Of a stretch of DNA of 64,000 nucleotides, positions 1 to 10,424 are shown piece after piece. Both the position numbers and the translations under genes were made by a program. The notes under the pieces are model-generated. The model had not been told where the DNA came from. It searched no databases and worked only from the letters and a program-made list of their open reading frames with translations. The number at the start of each line of letters is the position of its first letter. Position 1 is the stretch's first letter. Source of the stretch: Fidelibacterota bacterium (GTDB lineage: Bacteria > Fidelibacterota > UBA8477 > JABMPR01); contig JAJRSW010000039.1 in assembly GCA_024278595.1 (NCBI GenBank), positions 1-64,000 on the forward strand, given 5' to 3'.

Positions 1-2
1 AG

Positions 3-1472
3 CAAAAAGGCGGTCTTAGTCACCTGCAAGATATGGGTTACAACGCCGTAGAATTCTTGCCCCTGCAGGAATTCGGCAATATTGAGATCGACTTTAAGAA
101 TCCAGAACTGAGTATCTTTAATGATTGGAATCCCTACGAAGCAAACCACTGGGGTTATATGACCTCCTTCTTTTTTGCACCAGAAATCTACTATGGTTCA
201 GATGGCGTGAGCGATCGGGGAGCCTGGTTAGGGCAAGATGGCAGAGCGGTCCGGGAGATGAAGGAGCTGGTGAAAGCGCTGCATCAGGCGGGCATCTCCG
301 TGATCATGGATGTGGTCTATAATCACGTTTCTCAATATGACCAGAACCCTTATAAGCTCATCGACAAGTCCTATTACTTTAAATTGAACGAGGATGGGGA
401 ATATCTTTCTCATAGTGGCTGCGGTAATGACTTCAAAACCGAGAACCCCATGTCACGCAAGATGATCATCGAAAGCCTGGTCTATTGGATGGAAGAATTC
501 CACATTGACGGTTTCCGGTTCGATCTGGCCACCATGATCGATCTGGAAACAATTGACGCCATTACTGCAGCCACCCGAGCCGTTAATCCTGATGTCGTAT
601 TGATCGCGGAACCCTGGGGCGGTGGCGGGTATAACCCGGCTGAATTAGCCAATCATGATTGGGCCTCCTGGAATGATCATTTTCGGAACAGCGTGAAGGG
701 GCGCAACCCCAGAGCCAATGACTCTGGATTTATCTTTGGAAAACTTTGGGATGGCAAGCCAACCGAACACTATAAAAAGTTGATGCGCGGCTACCTGCAG
801 TCTGAAGGGGGACACTATCTGAAGCCCATGCAAAGCGTGAATTACCTGGAGAGCCATGATGATAATACGCTGGGTGATTTTATCAGATTGACCCTGGGAA
901 AAGTTGGCGAACATGAAGCCGTTAACCGGGAACAGGTGGCAAAACTCTCCGCAGAAGAGCTGAGGATCCATAAGTTTGCCGCTCTGAACCTACTGGTGAG
1001 TCAAGGACCAGTGATGATCTCCCAGGGCCAGAGTTGGGGTCGCTCCAAGGTCATCACCAACAGCATCGGGACTGATCCCAGAGCTGGTCAACTGGATCAT
1101 AACTCCTATGAAAAGGATGATGAGACCAACTGGCTTGACTGGGATGAGAAGGCGCTTAATGGAGAATTGGTGGACTATTACCGCGGTCTAATCGCCATCC
1201 GCAGCAAATATTCTGAGCTACGCAATGTAGATTCTGGTTTTCGCAGTTTCATCGACGGTGAGAACGAGCTTTCATTTGGTTTTAACATGGGTGTAGCACA
1301 CCAGCTACTGGTTCTGCTGAATGCAAATGCTGATACACCAGTGAAATTTAACCTGCCCAAAGGTGATTGGACTGTTTTGGCCGATGACCTCAGTGCTGAT
1401 CCTAATGGCAAGGGGAGCGTAAGCAGGTCGGTAGCGCTGAACCCTCAAAGTGGGATGATCCTGGTCAAGTAG
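3..1472 (+). CDS. GH13 pullulanase/debranching-type alpha-glucanase, 5' end outside window
   Basis: Catalytic part of a glycoside hydrolase family 13 enzyme that would cleave alpha-1,6 branches in glycogen or pullulan-like glucans. The reading frame is open to base 3, upstream of the first ATG at 33, so the N-terminus lies outside the window. The four GH13 motifs are in order: DVVYNH (309-326), GFRFD with the nucleophile Asp at 522-524, IAEPW with the acid/base Glu at 609-611, and ESHDD with the transition-state Asp at 858-860. NHWGYM and SGCGND are typical of the pullulanase subgroup. A short beta domain follows the barrel. It stands alone, with no other glycogen gene beside it. The GH13 call is secure; the exact substrate is inferred. 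Confidence 0.85.
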   Translation, partial: QKGGLSHLQDMGYNAVEFLPLQEFGNIEIDFKNPELSIFNDWNPYEANHWGYMTSFFFAPEIYYGSDGVSDRGAWLGQDGRAVREMKELVKALHQAGISVIMDVVYNHVSQYDQNPYKLIDKSYYFKLNEDGEYLSHSGCGNDFKTENPMSRKMIIESLVYWMEEFHIDGFRFDLATMIDLETIDAITAATRAVNPDVVLIAEPWGGGGYNPAELANHDWASWNDHFRNSVKGRNPRANDSGFIFGKLWDGKPTEHYKKLMRGYLQSEGGHYLKPMQSVNYLESHDDNTLGDFIRLTLGKVGEHEAVNREQVAKLSAEELRIHKFAALNLLVSQGPVMISQGQSWGRSKVITNSIGTDPRAGQLDHNSYEKDDETNWLDWDEKALNGELVDYYRGLIAIRSKYSELRNVDSGFRSFIDGENELSFGFNMGVAHQLLVLLNANADTPVKFNLPKGDWTVLADDLSADPNGKGSVSRSVALNPQSGMILVK

Positions 1473-1501
1473 GAATTTTGTAATCTGGAACGTTAAGTTT
1501 C

Positions 1502-1523
1502 TTCCTGAGGCTCTCGAAGGACA
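1502..1523 (+). repeat. CTGAGC-n-TCGAAGG family repeat copy
   Basis: The stretch TTCCTGAGGCTCTCGAAGGA lies between the GH13 gene and yjbQ. It matches the core of the repeats at 38227-38273 (TTCCTGAGCCAGTCGAAGG) and resembles the arms at 17591-17614. It is a single degenerate copy just upstream of the yjbQ ribosome binding site. Confidence 0.5.
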
Positions 1524-1552
1524 CGCGTAGTAAAAACAACAGGAGAATTAAC

Positions 1553-1975
1553 ATGAAATCAACCACCAAATATTTGCATTTTAATGTTCCAGAGCGGATG
1601 GGTTTTGTGAACATTACCCGCGATGTGGAAGCTGTGGTACAGGATAGTGGTGTCCATGAAGGACTGTGTCTGGTCAATGCCATGCATATCACGGCTTCGG
1701 TCTTTATCAATGATGAAGAGAGCGGCTTGAAAGAGGATTACAAACGCTGGTTGGAGTGGTTAGCCCCTTTTGATGCCAGTCCTGAGCGTTATCATCACAA
1801 TCGCACCGGAGAAGACAATGGCGACGCGCACCACAAGCGTCAGATCATGGGCCGTGAGGTAGTGGTAGCCATCACCAAGAGGCGCCTGGATTTCGGGACC
1901 TGGGAGCAGATTTTTTATGGTGAATTTGATGGACGGCGGAATAAACGGGTGCTGGTGAAGATTATCGGAGAGTAG
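1553..1975 (+). CDS. yjbQ: YjbQ/UPF0047 family protein
   Basis: A 140-aa protein covering the whole UPF0047/YjbQ family. Family signatures are visible: [10 protein letters not shown], a [18 protein letters not shown] stretch with conserved His and acidic residues, and [15 protein letters not shown] near the end. Some members have been linked to thiamine-phosphate-synthase-like activity, but the physiological role is unsettled. The start is well supported: AGGAG at 1541-1545 sits 7 bases before the ATG. It is a single gene followed directly by a tandem heptamer tract. Family assignment is firm, function open. Confidence 0.88.
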   Translation: MKSTTKYLHFNVPERMGFVNITRDVEAVVQDSGVHEGLCLVNAMHITASVFINDEESGLKEDYKRWLEWLAPFDASPERYHHNRTGEDNGDAHHKRQIMGREVVVAITKRRLDFGTWEQIFYGEFDGRRNKRVLVKIIGE

Positions 1976-1983
1976 TTTTTTTT

Positions 1984-2088
1984 GTGACAAGTGACAAGTG
2001 ACAAGTGACAAGTGACAAGTGACAAGTGACAAGTGACAAGTGACGAGTGACGAGTGACGAGTGATGAATGGTGAGTGGTGAATTTCAA
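1984..2088 (+). repeat. Tandem GTGACAA heptamer tract
   Basis: Fifteen consecutive 7-base units: eight identical GTGACAA (1984-2039), three GTGACGA (2040-2060), GTGATGA, then the degenerate ATGGTGA, GTGGTGA and ATTTCAA. A second tract with the same units is at 41954-42016. Immediately downstream (2097-2135) is a further low-complexity stretch built on GAACCCATC. The tract lies between the convergent yjbQ and GDSL lipoprotein genes. Open frames across it are a by-product of the repeat. Confidence 0.95.
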
Positions 2089-2140
2089 CTCAAAAACCCA
2101 CTGAACCCATAGAACCCATCGAACCCATCGAACTCAAATC

Positions 2141-2854
2141 CTACTCCAACCCCAACTCCAGTCGGATCTCCTTGGTCCACAACGCATAACCCGCTGCATT
2201 CATATGAAGACCATCCTCACCGAAGATTTCTGGACGCGGGGTACCATCTGCACCTAACATTGGGGTGAAGACATCCATATAGTATAAGGTCTTATGCTGA
2301 TCGATATAGGCTTTGATCAGCGCATTGGCCTTCGCCATGTTGTTCAGATGGTCAATACGGGCCAGACTGGGCTTGATGGATATAAAGAAGATGGGCATAT
2401 CAGGCCACCGGGCGAATACCTGATTGACAAAACTTTGATAATCTGCCATCACTTTCTCAGGTGTTTTACCGGCCGCAATATCATTGTCACCTTCATAGAC
2501 CACGATGGCATTGGGACCATAGGGGAAAACCAGGTCTTCGATGAAATAATTCAGATCAGACATGTGGGACCCACCCATCCCGCGATTGAGCACATAGAGT
2601 TCAGGGAAGTTATCAGCCAGGGTCTTCCAGCCATGAATGCTTGAGCTGCCCACAAACAAAACTGGATTGGCCAGTGGTTTCTCCAGCTTATCATCAGCCT
2701 TGTAAGCCTCAACTACTGCAGTGAAACGTAGAGGATCAACGATGACCTCTTTCGGTCCGCCGAATGGTATCAACCCGCAAGCCCCGATGAGTATTGAGAT
2801 AATGACCAAGGGAATAATAGCGTAGATATGTCTGCTGGTGATATGTTTGATCAT
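2141..2854 (-). CDS. SGNH/GDSL-type hydrolase lipoprotein
   Basis: A 237-aa envelope esterase/acyl hydrolase of the SGNH superfamily. The N-terminus is a lipoprotein signal ending in the lipobox LIGAC, so the mature protein should be membrane-anchored. SGNH blocks are visible: block I VGSSSIHGW with the nucleophile Ser, block II RGMGGS with the oxyanion Gly, block III GDND with the oxyanion Asn, and block V EDGLHMN with the catalytic Asp and His. Substrate could be a lipid or an acetylated sugar and cannot be read from sequence. GGAG precedes the ATG. It converges on yjbQ with the heptamer tract in between. Confidence 0.85.
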   Translation of the reverse strand: MIKHITSRHIYAIIPLVIISILIGACGLIPFGGPKEVIVDPLRFTAVVEAYKADDKLEKPLANPVLFVGSSSIHGWKTLADNFPELYVLNRGMGGSHMSDLNYFIEDLVFPYGPNAIVVYEGDNDIAAGKTPEKVMADYQSFVNQVFARWPDMPIFFISIKPSLARIDHLNNMAKANALIKAYIDQHKTLYYMDVFTPMLGADGTPRPEIFGEDGLHMNAAGYALWTKEIRLELGLE

Positions 2855-3020
2855 GGGAATCGCTCCAATTCTATTTTAAAGCATACGTTTTGAATTATCC
2901 CTAAAATATGAGAGATGCATCATGAGCAACCAATTGGAAAAAGTGAGCTTTCCAGGATAATTCAGAATATTAATAATTGAGTTATCAGGAATTACTGCCA
3001 TTTTTTCACCATTCAACTTC

Positions 3021-3500
3021 CTAAAACCGCTCAGCAGCCCTATGGGTCCTGAAATGATGGGTTTTACCTTCCAGCCAGCCAACTTTGATACATTCCGCAT
3101 GATCCACATCTGGAATAAAAGGTTTGATATCCAACAGGGGCGTATCGTCTAGAATGTCCAGGCCATCCACTTTTATTAGGTTATCCTCTATTGAAAGGAG
3201 CTCCACCAGTGAGAGACCGATGGGATTGGGACGGGAGGGGGCTCGAGTAGCAAATACCCCCCGGGTTTGATCATCCAGGTAAGGGGTAACCTCCAACCTG
3301 GCTCCGTCTACGGCGTGAAAATGAAAGATCAACCAGATCTTGGAAAAGCCTGATAAGTCCTTCAAACCACTGATGAACTCTGGGAAGATCTCAACCTCAC
3401 CACCACACCGCTCCAGCCGACTGGGCTGGATGGGTGTCCCTTGCTTGGCCTTGTGGGGGGAATGAATTTTTCCGATGGGTGTAAATTTTATGGGCTGCAT
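3021..3500 (-). CDS. trmO: tRNA m6t6A37 methyltransferase, TrmO/TsaA family
   Basis: A 159-aa protein of the TsaA-like (YaeB/VirR) family. TrmO uses S-adenosylmethionine to N6-methylate the t6A37 modification of ANN-decoding tRNAs. The family signature GVFATRAPSRPNPIGLS is intact, followed by LDDTPLLDIKPFIPDVD, and the N-terminal PIGKIHSP start of the barrel fits. The length matches the single-domain form without the C-terminal extension of E. coli TrmO. It starts 6 bp after the stop of the upstream hydrolase, so the two are probably co-transcribed. Confidence 0.85.
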   Translation of the reverse strand: MQPIKFTPIGKIHSPHKAKQGTPIQPSRLERCGGEVEIFPEFISGLKDLSGFSKIWLIFHFHAVDGARLEVTPYLDDQTRGVFATRAPSRPNPIGLSLVELLSIEDNLIKVDGLDILDDTPLLDIKPFIPDVDHAECIKVGWLEGKTHHFRTHRAAERF

Positions 3501-3506
3501 TGTGAG

Positions 3507-4274
3507 TTAATCCTCTTTGAAGAAATCTCGGATACGGGAAAATACCATATCAGGTTGTTCTGCGTGAAGCCAATGTCCGGCCCCAGCAATTGTCTGTAAC
3601 TGTGCGTATGGAAAAATTCCCAGAACTTCAGGAGACAGCTCAGCCTCAAGATAACTGGATAAGTCACCGCGCAGAAAAAGAATCGGACCAGGGAAAGCAT
3701 CAGGTAGGTCCAGAGCAGTGATCAGATCTTCGTAATGATCGAGCAGCGCCTCATGGTTGAATTTCCAGGCGAAGCTGTCATCCACCCGGCGCATGATATT
3801 CTTGATCAGCAATTGGCGAATTGGAGCACTTCCAATGAATTGTTCCAGGGTTTCCTCAATATCAATCCGGCTGCTATGATCCCCGAGGTTCACCTGTGCC
3901 AAAACTTCCAGGATCGCTGCGTGCTGACCAGTTACTTCAGCTATTCCAATATCAAGAATGGCCAGGCCAACTACCCTGTCAGGATATTGGGAAGCAAAGA
4001 GCATGGCTACTTTGCCACCCATGGAATGTCCTACGATATAGGCTGGATCAAGGCGCTGTTGATCCATGAACTGACCCAGATCGTGAGCCAATTCACGATA
4101 GTCCATGGCTGATTCATGGGGCGAGCTGCCATGATTGCGTTGATCAATTGCATAAACAGTAAAAAATTCTCCCCAACGCCTGGCAAGATTGTGCCAATTG
4201 TCAGAAGATCCGAATAGGCCATGTAGGATAATTAACGGTGGACCAGCCCCATATTTTCGATAGTGGAGTTTCAC
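3507..4274 (-). CDS. Alpha/beta hydrolase, YbfF-like esterase
   Basis: A 255-aa cytoplasmic alpha/beta-hydrolase without a signal peptide. Visible features are the oxyanion loop HGLFGSSDNW, DQRNHG, the nucleophile elbow GHSMGGK with the catalytic Ser, an acidic residue in FLRGDLSSYL, and the catalytic His in GAGHWLHAEQPD. The HGLFGSSDNW and DQRNHGSS combination is characteristic of the YbfF branch of acyl-CoA/ester hydrolases. It sits immediately upstream of trmO (6 bp gap). The natural substrate is unknown. Confidence 0.85.
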   Translation of the reverse strand: MKLHYRKYGAGPPLIILHGLFGSSDNWHNLARRWGEFFTVYAIDQRNHGSSPHESAMDYRELAHDLGQFMDQQRLDPAYIVGHSMGGKVAMLFASQYPDRVVGLAILDIGIAEVTGQHAAILEVLAQVNLGDHSSRIDIEETLEQFIGSAPIRQLLIKNIMRRVDDSFAWKFNHEALLDHYEDLITALDLPDAFPGPILFLRGDLSSYLEAELSPEVLGIFPYAQLQTIAGAGHWLHAEQPDMVFSRIRDFFKED

Positions 4275-4278
4275 GATA

Positions 4279-4653
4279 TCATTTTAGCAGCAGAACCTTT
4301 TGGGAGAGGCTTTGGGTACCCAGCTGCCCCTGAATGATATAGAGACCAGTCTCGGCGATCCTTCCCTGGCCATTTGTTCCATCCCAGGCTATTTGATGAT
4401 CGCCCGCTTTGATCTCACCCAACTCCAGCGTTTTAACCAACCGGCCCTGAATATCAAACACGGAAACATTGATCCCGCCTGGTTTATCCACTGTGAGGCG
4501 CCGAACAGTCTGGCCATTGAAGGGATTGGGAAAGGCCGGCGCCAGCGTAAATGAACTGGGTTGAGCAAACAACTCGTTGGCTGTTTGGGAAGCTGGAGCT
4601 AAGGTCACTGTGAATTCACCACCCACATTCGCTGGAATAAAAAGATGGGTCAA
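4279..4653 (-). pseudogene. Orphan type IX sorting-domain fragment
   Basis: An open frame of 124 codons that is nearly all a C-terminal T9SS (Por secretion) sorting domain: APAFPNPFNGQ, SVFDIQGRLVKTL, WDGTNGQG, TGLYIIQGQ and a basic VLLLK end. There is no signal peptide and no cargo domain. The first usable codon is a TTG 5 bases after the ychF stop, with an in-frame stop just upstream. A T9SS tail without an export signal could not reach its secretion system, so this is most likely the remnant of a larger secreted protein. An assembly error is the alternative. Confidence 0.6.
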
Positions 4654-4658
4654 TTTTT

Positions 4659-5759
4659 CTAAACATTAAAATGGAAATAGATACAATCATTTTCCTGAAC
4701 GATGTATTCCTTACCCTGCAGCGTGATGAGTCCCTGCTCTTTGAGTGCTTTCTCAGAACCGTGGATCATGAGATCATCAAATTTGAAGATGGCGGCCTTA
4801 ATAAAGCCCTTTTCAAAATCAGTATGGATCTCCGCCGCCGCTTTTGGAGCCGTGGAGCCTTTACGAATGGTCCAGGCGCGCACCTCTTTAGGGCCAGCCG
4901 TGTAAAAGGATTGCAACTGCAGCAGATTATAGGCCCGGTGGATCAGTTTGTTCAACCCGGGTTCTGGTAAACCATACTCTTCACAGAATTCCAACTTCTC
5001 GGCTTCCTCCAACAGGGCGATCTCCTGCTCTAGTTTCCCACAGAGCCTGAGCGCTCCGGCACCTGTTGATTCAGCATAGTCGAACAGGCGTTGGGTCAAA
5101 TTTCCCCGGGTCTCTGCCAGGATCTCATCTTCATCCACATTCGCCACATACAGGATCGGTTTCATGGTGAGCAGAAAGTAACGTTTAACTCGCTTCAGCT
5201 CATCCTCATCAAAGGCCAGGCTTCTCACCGGTTCGATATGATCGAGATGGGTCCGAATACGGCTTAGGAGGATTTCATCAGCCTTGGCATCCTTATCTCC
5301 GGATCGCGCAATTTTGGTCACCCGGTGCAGTTGCTTCTCGACCGAATCCAGGTCCTTAATGATCAACTCGCTTTCAATGGTCTCAATATCACGGATCGGG
5401 TCGATGGACCCATCTACATGAGTGACATTTTCATCTTCAAAACAACGGACCACATGGATCAGAGCCGTAACTTCACGGATATGCCCTAAAAATTGATTCC
5501 CCAGACCTTCACCCTTGCTGGCACCGCGAACCAGACCGGCAATATCGACAAATTCCATCACGGCTGGTGTGATCTTGTCCGGTTCATAAATTTTAGCCAG
5601 TGATTTGAGTTTATCATCGGGTACAGCCACAATACCCACATTGGGGTCAATGGTACAAAAGGGATAATTCTCGGCCGGGATTTCCGAAGCGGTCAAGGCA
5701 TTGAAGACTGTTGACTTGCCCACATTAGGCAGCCCAACAATCCCACAGGTTAAAGCCAT
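4659..5759 (-). CDS. ychF: Redox-regulated ATPase YchF
   Basis: A 366-aa Obg-family P-loop protein that hydrolyses ATP and associates with ribosomes; in E. coli it affects the oxidative-stress response. Walker A is GLPNVGKSTVFNA at the N-terminus. DIAGLVRGASKGEGLGNQFL is the switch II region, with a coiled-coil insertion in the middle and a C-terminal TGS domain ending FHFNV. In YchF the G4 motif is altered, giving ATP preference; NVDE is seen here. Length is normal for the family. It is monocistronic apart from the downstream remnant. Confidence 0.96.
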   Translation of the reverse strand: MALTCGIVGLPNVGKSTVFNALTASEIPAENYPFCTIDPNVGIVAVPDDKLKSLAKIYEPDKITPAVMEFVDIAGLVRGASKGEGLGNQFLGHIREVTALIHVVRCFEDENVTHVDGSIDPIRDIETIESELIIKDLDSVEKQLHRVTKIARSGDKDAKADEILLSRIRTHLDHIEPVRSLAFDEDELKRVKRYFLLTMKPILYVANVDEDEILAETRGNLTQRLFDYAESTGAGALRLCGKLEQEIALLEEAEKLEFCEEYGLPEPGLNKLIHRAYNLLQLQSFYTAGPKEVRAWTIRKGSTAPKAAAEIHTDFEKGFIKAAIFKFDDLMIHGSEKALKEQGLITLQGKEYIVQENDCIYFHFNV

Positions 5760-5855
5760 TTTAGTGTCCTCTTAAATATAAAATTATTGTATAAATAATG
5801 TTCAAATGCAGGATCCATTGAGCGGGTCAAAGATCAGTTCATATTGGCTGCAGTT

Positions 5856-7499
5856 CTAACGGTTCAGCAGCTCATAATGGATGTTGATGCGATGTTTGGG
5901 TCGAATTTCATCCAGTAGGATCTGTCGCGTCGTGTTGAATCTTTCATGCTCCATATCTTCAAGCACACGAGCCTTGACGGTAGCATACGCCACGGGGAAC
6001 CGATGTCGTTTCAATAGTTTGACCAGGGTCCATTTATTACGATGTAAAACTGGACCGGCCAGGGTACCGGTAGAGATACTACGGGTCAATTTATAGAGGG
6101 GTGTTTCCTGATCCGGGCCGGCCAACCAGAGCTGTTCATCACCTGGATTGGTTGAGAACAAGCCGTTCCGCAGTTGATAGAGGGCTTTATGGGCAGTAGC
6201 ACTATCAGAGAATGCGAATAGTTCCACCAAAAGGCTGTCGGGAGCATGGTAGCGCCCCAACTGGTGATCCTGATAATAATTTTCAATATGGGTCTCGGTA
6301 AAGACCAGGGTATCAGCCATCAATCCCACATAGCCATCTGCCAGAAGCTGATCCTGACGATCTTGAACCTGCTCCAGGACATCAGGATGTTCATCCATAT
6401 TGAGTTCTTTGGCCTCCCGGGCCAGCATCTCATCTCGAATGATATTAGAGCTTGCCACGTACAGGTTGCCCCTGAGTTCGGCCTGATCCAACTCAGGCAG
6501 ACGATCCAGGATCTCAAGTACGGTCCAATCCTCACCATCCACACTGACCAGGATCTCGTTGTGTAAAGATTCCAGGCTGGCTTCCAATTCTGCGGCTTCT
6601 GAATTATTCAGGGACTGCGAATCTTTTGTTTCTAAACGTTTTATCACCAGTGGCCAAACCTGTTTTGTGACCTCACGGTTAAACACGATCTCAAACTGGT
6701 CCATAAACTCGTTAAGCACCTGTTTCCCCAGTACATTTTCACGTCGCTGGATGATCTTATTATGGATCAGGCTCTTGTTCTTTTGAAAATCATCTTCAGT
6801 AATGAACAATTCTTCCTGGGAATCATCCATGGCGAGAATATGCCAACCATACTGGCTTTTAACGGGTTCAGAGATCCGTCCGGGCTGTAAAGTGTAGATC
6901 GTATCTTCCAGGGTCTCATCCAGGTCACCAAAGGTGATCCAGCCTAAAGCCCCGCCATTTCTGGAAAGCACCGTGTCGCTGAACACATCTTGCGCCAGGG
7001 TATAAAATGTTTCGCTTCCATTCCTGAGACGTTCGGAATAACCACGGATCTCTGCTTCGGTTTCCGCAAAGAGGTGGCGCACGAAGATCGCTTTCTGACC
7101 CCGTTGAAACCCCTTTCGCAAATCCTGTTCCGTCGGTGGCTGAAGCGCCTCCCTGACCCATTTGCCATAGAGTTGTCGAGATAGGGCTTGGCGTTGAACC
7201 TGGTCGTGCCTGCGCCTGATATACTGTATTGTATCTAAATGGGCGGATCGTCCAAGCTGGGAAAGCAGTTTTTGGCCGATGAGAAAGTTGAGTACTTCTT
7301 CCCGGGTATCCTCACTATCAAATTTGTCACCATACAGCAGAATGGGCAGATAGGTCCTTTGAAAACTGGTCTCAGTGATCTCCAGGTCATCGACTGTGGC
7401 AACTATTACTCGCTGATCAGAACTAAGCTTTTCTTCCGGTGAACAATTGGCTAGAATGGTGAGGAGGAGGGCCAGCAGGAGGCCGGATATGCGACTCAT
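5856..7499 (-). CDS. Parvulin-type peptidyl-prolyl isomerase lipoprotein
   Basis: A 547-aa envelope chaperone of the SurA/PpiC type. The signal sequence ends in the lipobox LANC, predicting a lipoprotein facing the periplasm. Residues about 130-225 form a parvulin domain: RHLFAETEAE, FSDTVLSRNGGALGWITFG and EPVKSQYGWHILAM. The long C-terminal half is helical and of unclear fold; it may be a second, degenerate SurA-like region. Its ATG overlaps the stop of the upstream channel gene (TAATG at 7499), so the two are translationally coupled. A role in folding outer-membrane proteins is inferred from family and from the many barrel genes nearby. Confidence 0.85.
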   Translation of the reverse strand: MSRISGLLLALLLTILANCSPEEKLSSDQRVIVATVDDLEITETSFQRTYLPILLYGDKFDSEDTREEVLNFLIGQKLLSQLGRSAHLDTIQYIRRRHDQVQRQALSRQLYGKWVREALQPPTEQDLRKGFQRGQKAIFVRHLFAETEAEIRGYSERLRNGSETFYTLAQDVFSDTVLSRNGGALGWITFGDLDETLEDTIYTLQPGRISEPVKSQYGWHILAMDDSQEELFITEDDFQKNKSLIHNKIIQRRENVLGKQVLNEFMDQFEIVFNREVTKQVWPLVIKRLETKDSQSLNNSEAAELEASLESLHNEILVSVDGEDWTVLEILDRLPELDQAELRGNLYVASSNIIRDEMLAREAKELNMDEHPDVLEQVQDRQDQLLADGYVGLMADTLVFTETHIENYYQDHQLGRYHAPDSLLVELFAFSDSATAHKALYQLRNGLFSTNPGDEQLWLAGPDQETPLYKLTRSISTGTLAGPVLHRNKWTLVKLLKRHRFPVAYATVKARVLEDMEHERFNTTRQILLDEIRPKHRINIHYELLNR

Positions 7500-8491
7500 T
7501 AGATGATGGTCTCACAGAACATCTCGAATTTCATTAAATTTTCAACTGTGCCCAGTGCGATCAATTTATCATTGTTGGAAAATTTATAATGGGGATCCGG
7601 ATTGAAATTAGCTTCCCCGTTGGTTTGTTCCACAGCTGTGACAATGATATTGAAGTTTTTACGAACATCCAGTTCTATAATGGATTTACCCTCGGCGCGG
7701 GAGCCAGCTGAAACAGCAATGGTTTCCAGAGCCAGATCCAGATTACCGCGATTCAAAATAAGCTCGATAAAGTCCACTACTCCAGGTGCCATGGCCTGCC
7801 TGGCCAATTTAGTACCGGCCGCTTCATAAGGATTGATCACCTTATCAGCTCCCGCTCGTTTCATTTTTGGGATGGATCCAGGGATGGTTGCCCGGGTCAG
7901 AATGAATAGATCGCTCTTTAGACTGCGAGCAGAGAGGGTCAGAAATAAATTGTCCTGATCATCCTTCAATACACCGATCAGCGTGGTGGCACGTTCGATC
8001 CCAGCCTCCAATAAGACTTCATCCTGGGTTGCATCCCCTTCAATAAAGACAAAATCAGCATAGGTGATGTCGGTGATCTTGTCCAATTCCTTTTCAATAA
8101 CTACAAAACTTTTATTGGCCGCTCTTAGTTCCTTGGCGATGGATTGACCCATTCGTCCGAATCCGCAAAGGATAAAATGATCGCTTAATTTCTTTACTCG
8201 TTTCGCCATGCGAAATCTCCTGTAGCGTTTAAGATCAACGGCTTGCTGGGCAATGTGTCCAGCGATGAGGAAAAAGACTCCAATGCCGGAAAACATGATA
8301 ATGATGGTCCAGAGATGCCCCAGATCAGACATTTTCCAGACCTCCTGGAATCCCACGGTTGCCAGGGTGATGGAGGTCATGTAGAAGGCATCAAACCATC
8401 CAACATGCTCGATAATTACATAGCCTGTTGTGCCTAAAAGGATAATCCCGAACATGCCTAGGATCAGTTGTGTGATGCGCGTATCCAACAT
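7499..8491 (-). CDS. Two-helix potassium channel with RCK (TrkA-N/TrkA-C) domains
   Basis: A 330-aa ion channel subunit. TM1 (about 7-28), a pore loop with TLATVGFQEV, and TM2 (about 60-84) are followed by an RCK N domain whose Rossmann motif is CGFGRMGQSIAKEL. A C-terminal RCK-C domain ends the protein. Such proteins form tetrameric K+ channels gated by ligands bound to the RCK ring. The selectivity filter reads TVGFQ instead of TVGYG/TVGFG, so the second filter glycine is replaced. It overlaps the parvulin gene by one base. The family call is firm; K+ selectivity is inferred. Confidence 0.88.
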   Translation of the reverse strand: MLDTRITQLILGMFGIILLGTTGYVIIEHVGWFDAFYMTSITLATVGFQEVWKMSDLGHLWTIIIMFSGIGVFFLIAGHIAQQAVDLKRYRRFRMAKRVKKLSDHFILCGFGRMGQSIAKELRAANKSFVVIEKELDKITDITYADFVFIEGDATQDEVLLEAGIERATTLIGVLKDDQDNLFLTLSARSLKSDLFILTRATIPGSIPKMKRAGADKVINPYEAAGTKLARQAMAPGVVDFIELILNRGNLDLALETIAVSAGSRAEGKSIIELDVRKNFNIIVTAVEQTNGEANFNPDPHYKFSNNDKLIALGTVENLMKFEMFCETII

Positions 8492-8690
8492 GCGTAAATA
8501 ATAGGACGGGGACTGAGGATTTGGAAATTGAAAATTCTAATTTACCACAGTATTAATGATGGAGTTCCCAATGGATCAAAATTGTATTCCAAGGGGGTTT
8601 TTTGTTCTCCCCGACCTTTCAGACCCGCTACTTTCAGATTAGATTGCTGGCTCATGAAACCGATCAGTATCACTAACAATAATTTTATAA

Positions 8691-10001
<1,311 letters not shown>

Positions 10002-10008
10002 GAAACCT

Positions 10009-10371
10009 ATGGTAAAAAAACGGTCATCGCCTGCTAAGTCTCGCAGATCTAAAGCTCCAGGCAAGCTGTTTGGAAATAAAGTTGCCTGGATTTCGGCTGC
10101 CATCATCCTCATAATCCTGATCCAGCTGTTTGTCCTGCGTGATGAAGGCATTTATAGTCTTATGCAGCTCAAACAGGAGATCAAAGATATGGAGTCTCAT
10201 ATCACCCGTCTGGAAATTGAAAAAGCAGAGCTGGAAAGTGAACGTGATCGGTTACTCAACGACCCGGACTACCTGGAACGTATTGCTCGTGAGCGTTTTC
10301 GGATGGCAAAACCGGGTGAAAAAGTTTTCCACGTTGTCATCGAATCCAAACCGGTGGGTCAGAGAGAGTAG
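10009..10371 (+). CDS. Septum formation initiator, FtsB/DivIC family
   Basis: A 120-aa bitopic membrane protein of the divisome. It has a basic cytoplasmic tail (KKRSSPAKSRRSK), one transmembrane helix (about 27-44) and a coiled coil (about 55-85). The family's C-terminal signature is DYLERIARERFRMAKPGEKV. In E. coli FtsB pairs with FtsL and FtsQ to activate septal peptidoglycan synthesis. The ATG at 10009 follows AGGAAA, and eno lies 7 bp upstream; an eno-ftsB pair is also seen in many Proteobacteria. The longer frame from 9823 only overlaps eno in another phase. Confidence 0.88.
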   Translation: MVKKRSSPAKSRRSKAPGKLFGNKVAWISAAIILIILIQLFVLRDEGIYSLMQLKQEIKDMESHITRLEIEKAELESERDRLLNDPDYLERIARERFRMAKPGEKVFHVVIESKPVGQRE

Positions 10372-10424
10372 GATGTTGCCGAGAGTTCCATGGGAGACTC
10401 CACCCGGTTCCAGAGCCACGTAAA

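Noticed and set aside
1760-2032. Minus-strand frame over the GTGACAA tract with repeated LVTCHLS residues
   Set aside because: A direct by-product of the tandem heptamers and overlap with yjbQ; the same artefact occurs at 41730-42002.
1984-2067. CRISPR array
   Set aside because: The 7-base units are directly adjacent with no spacers, and no cas gene is in the window.
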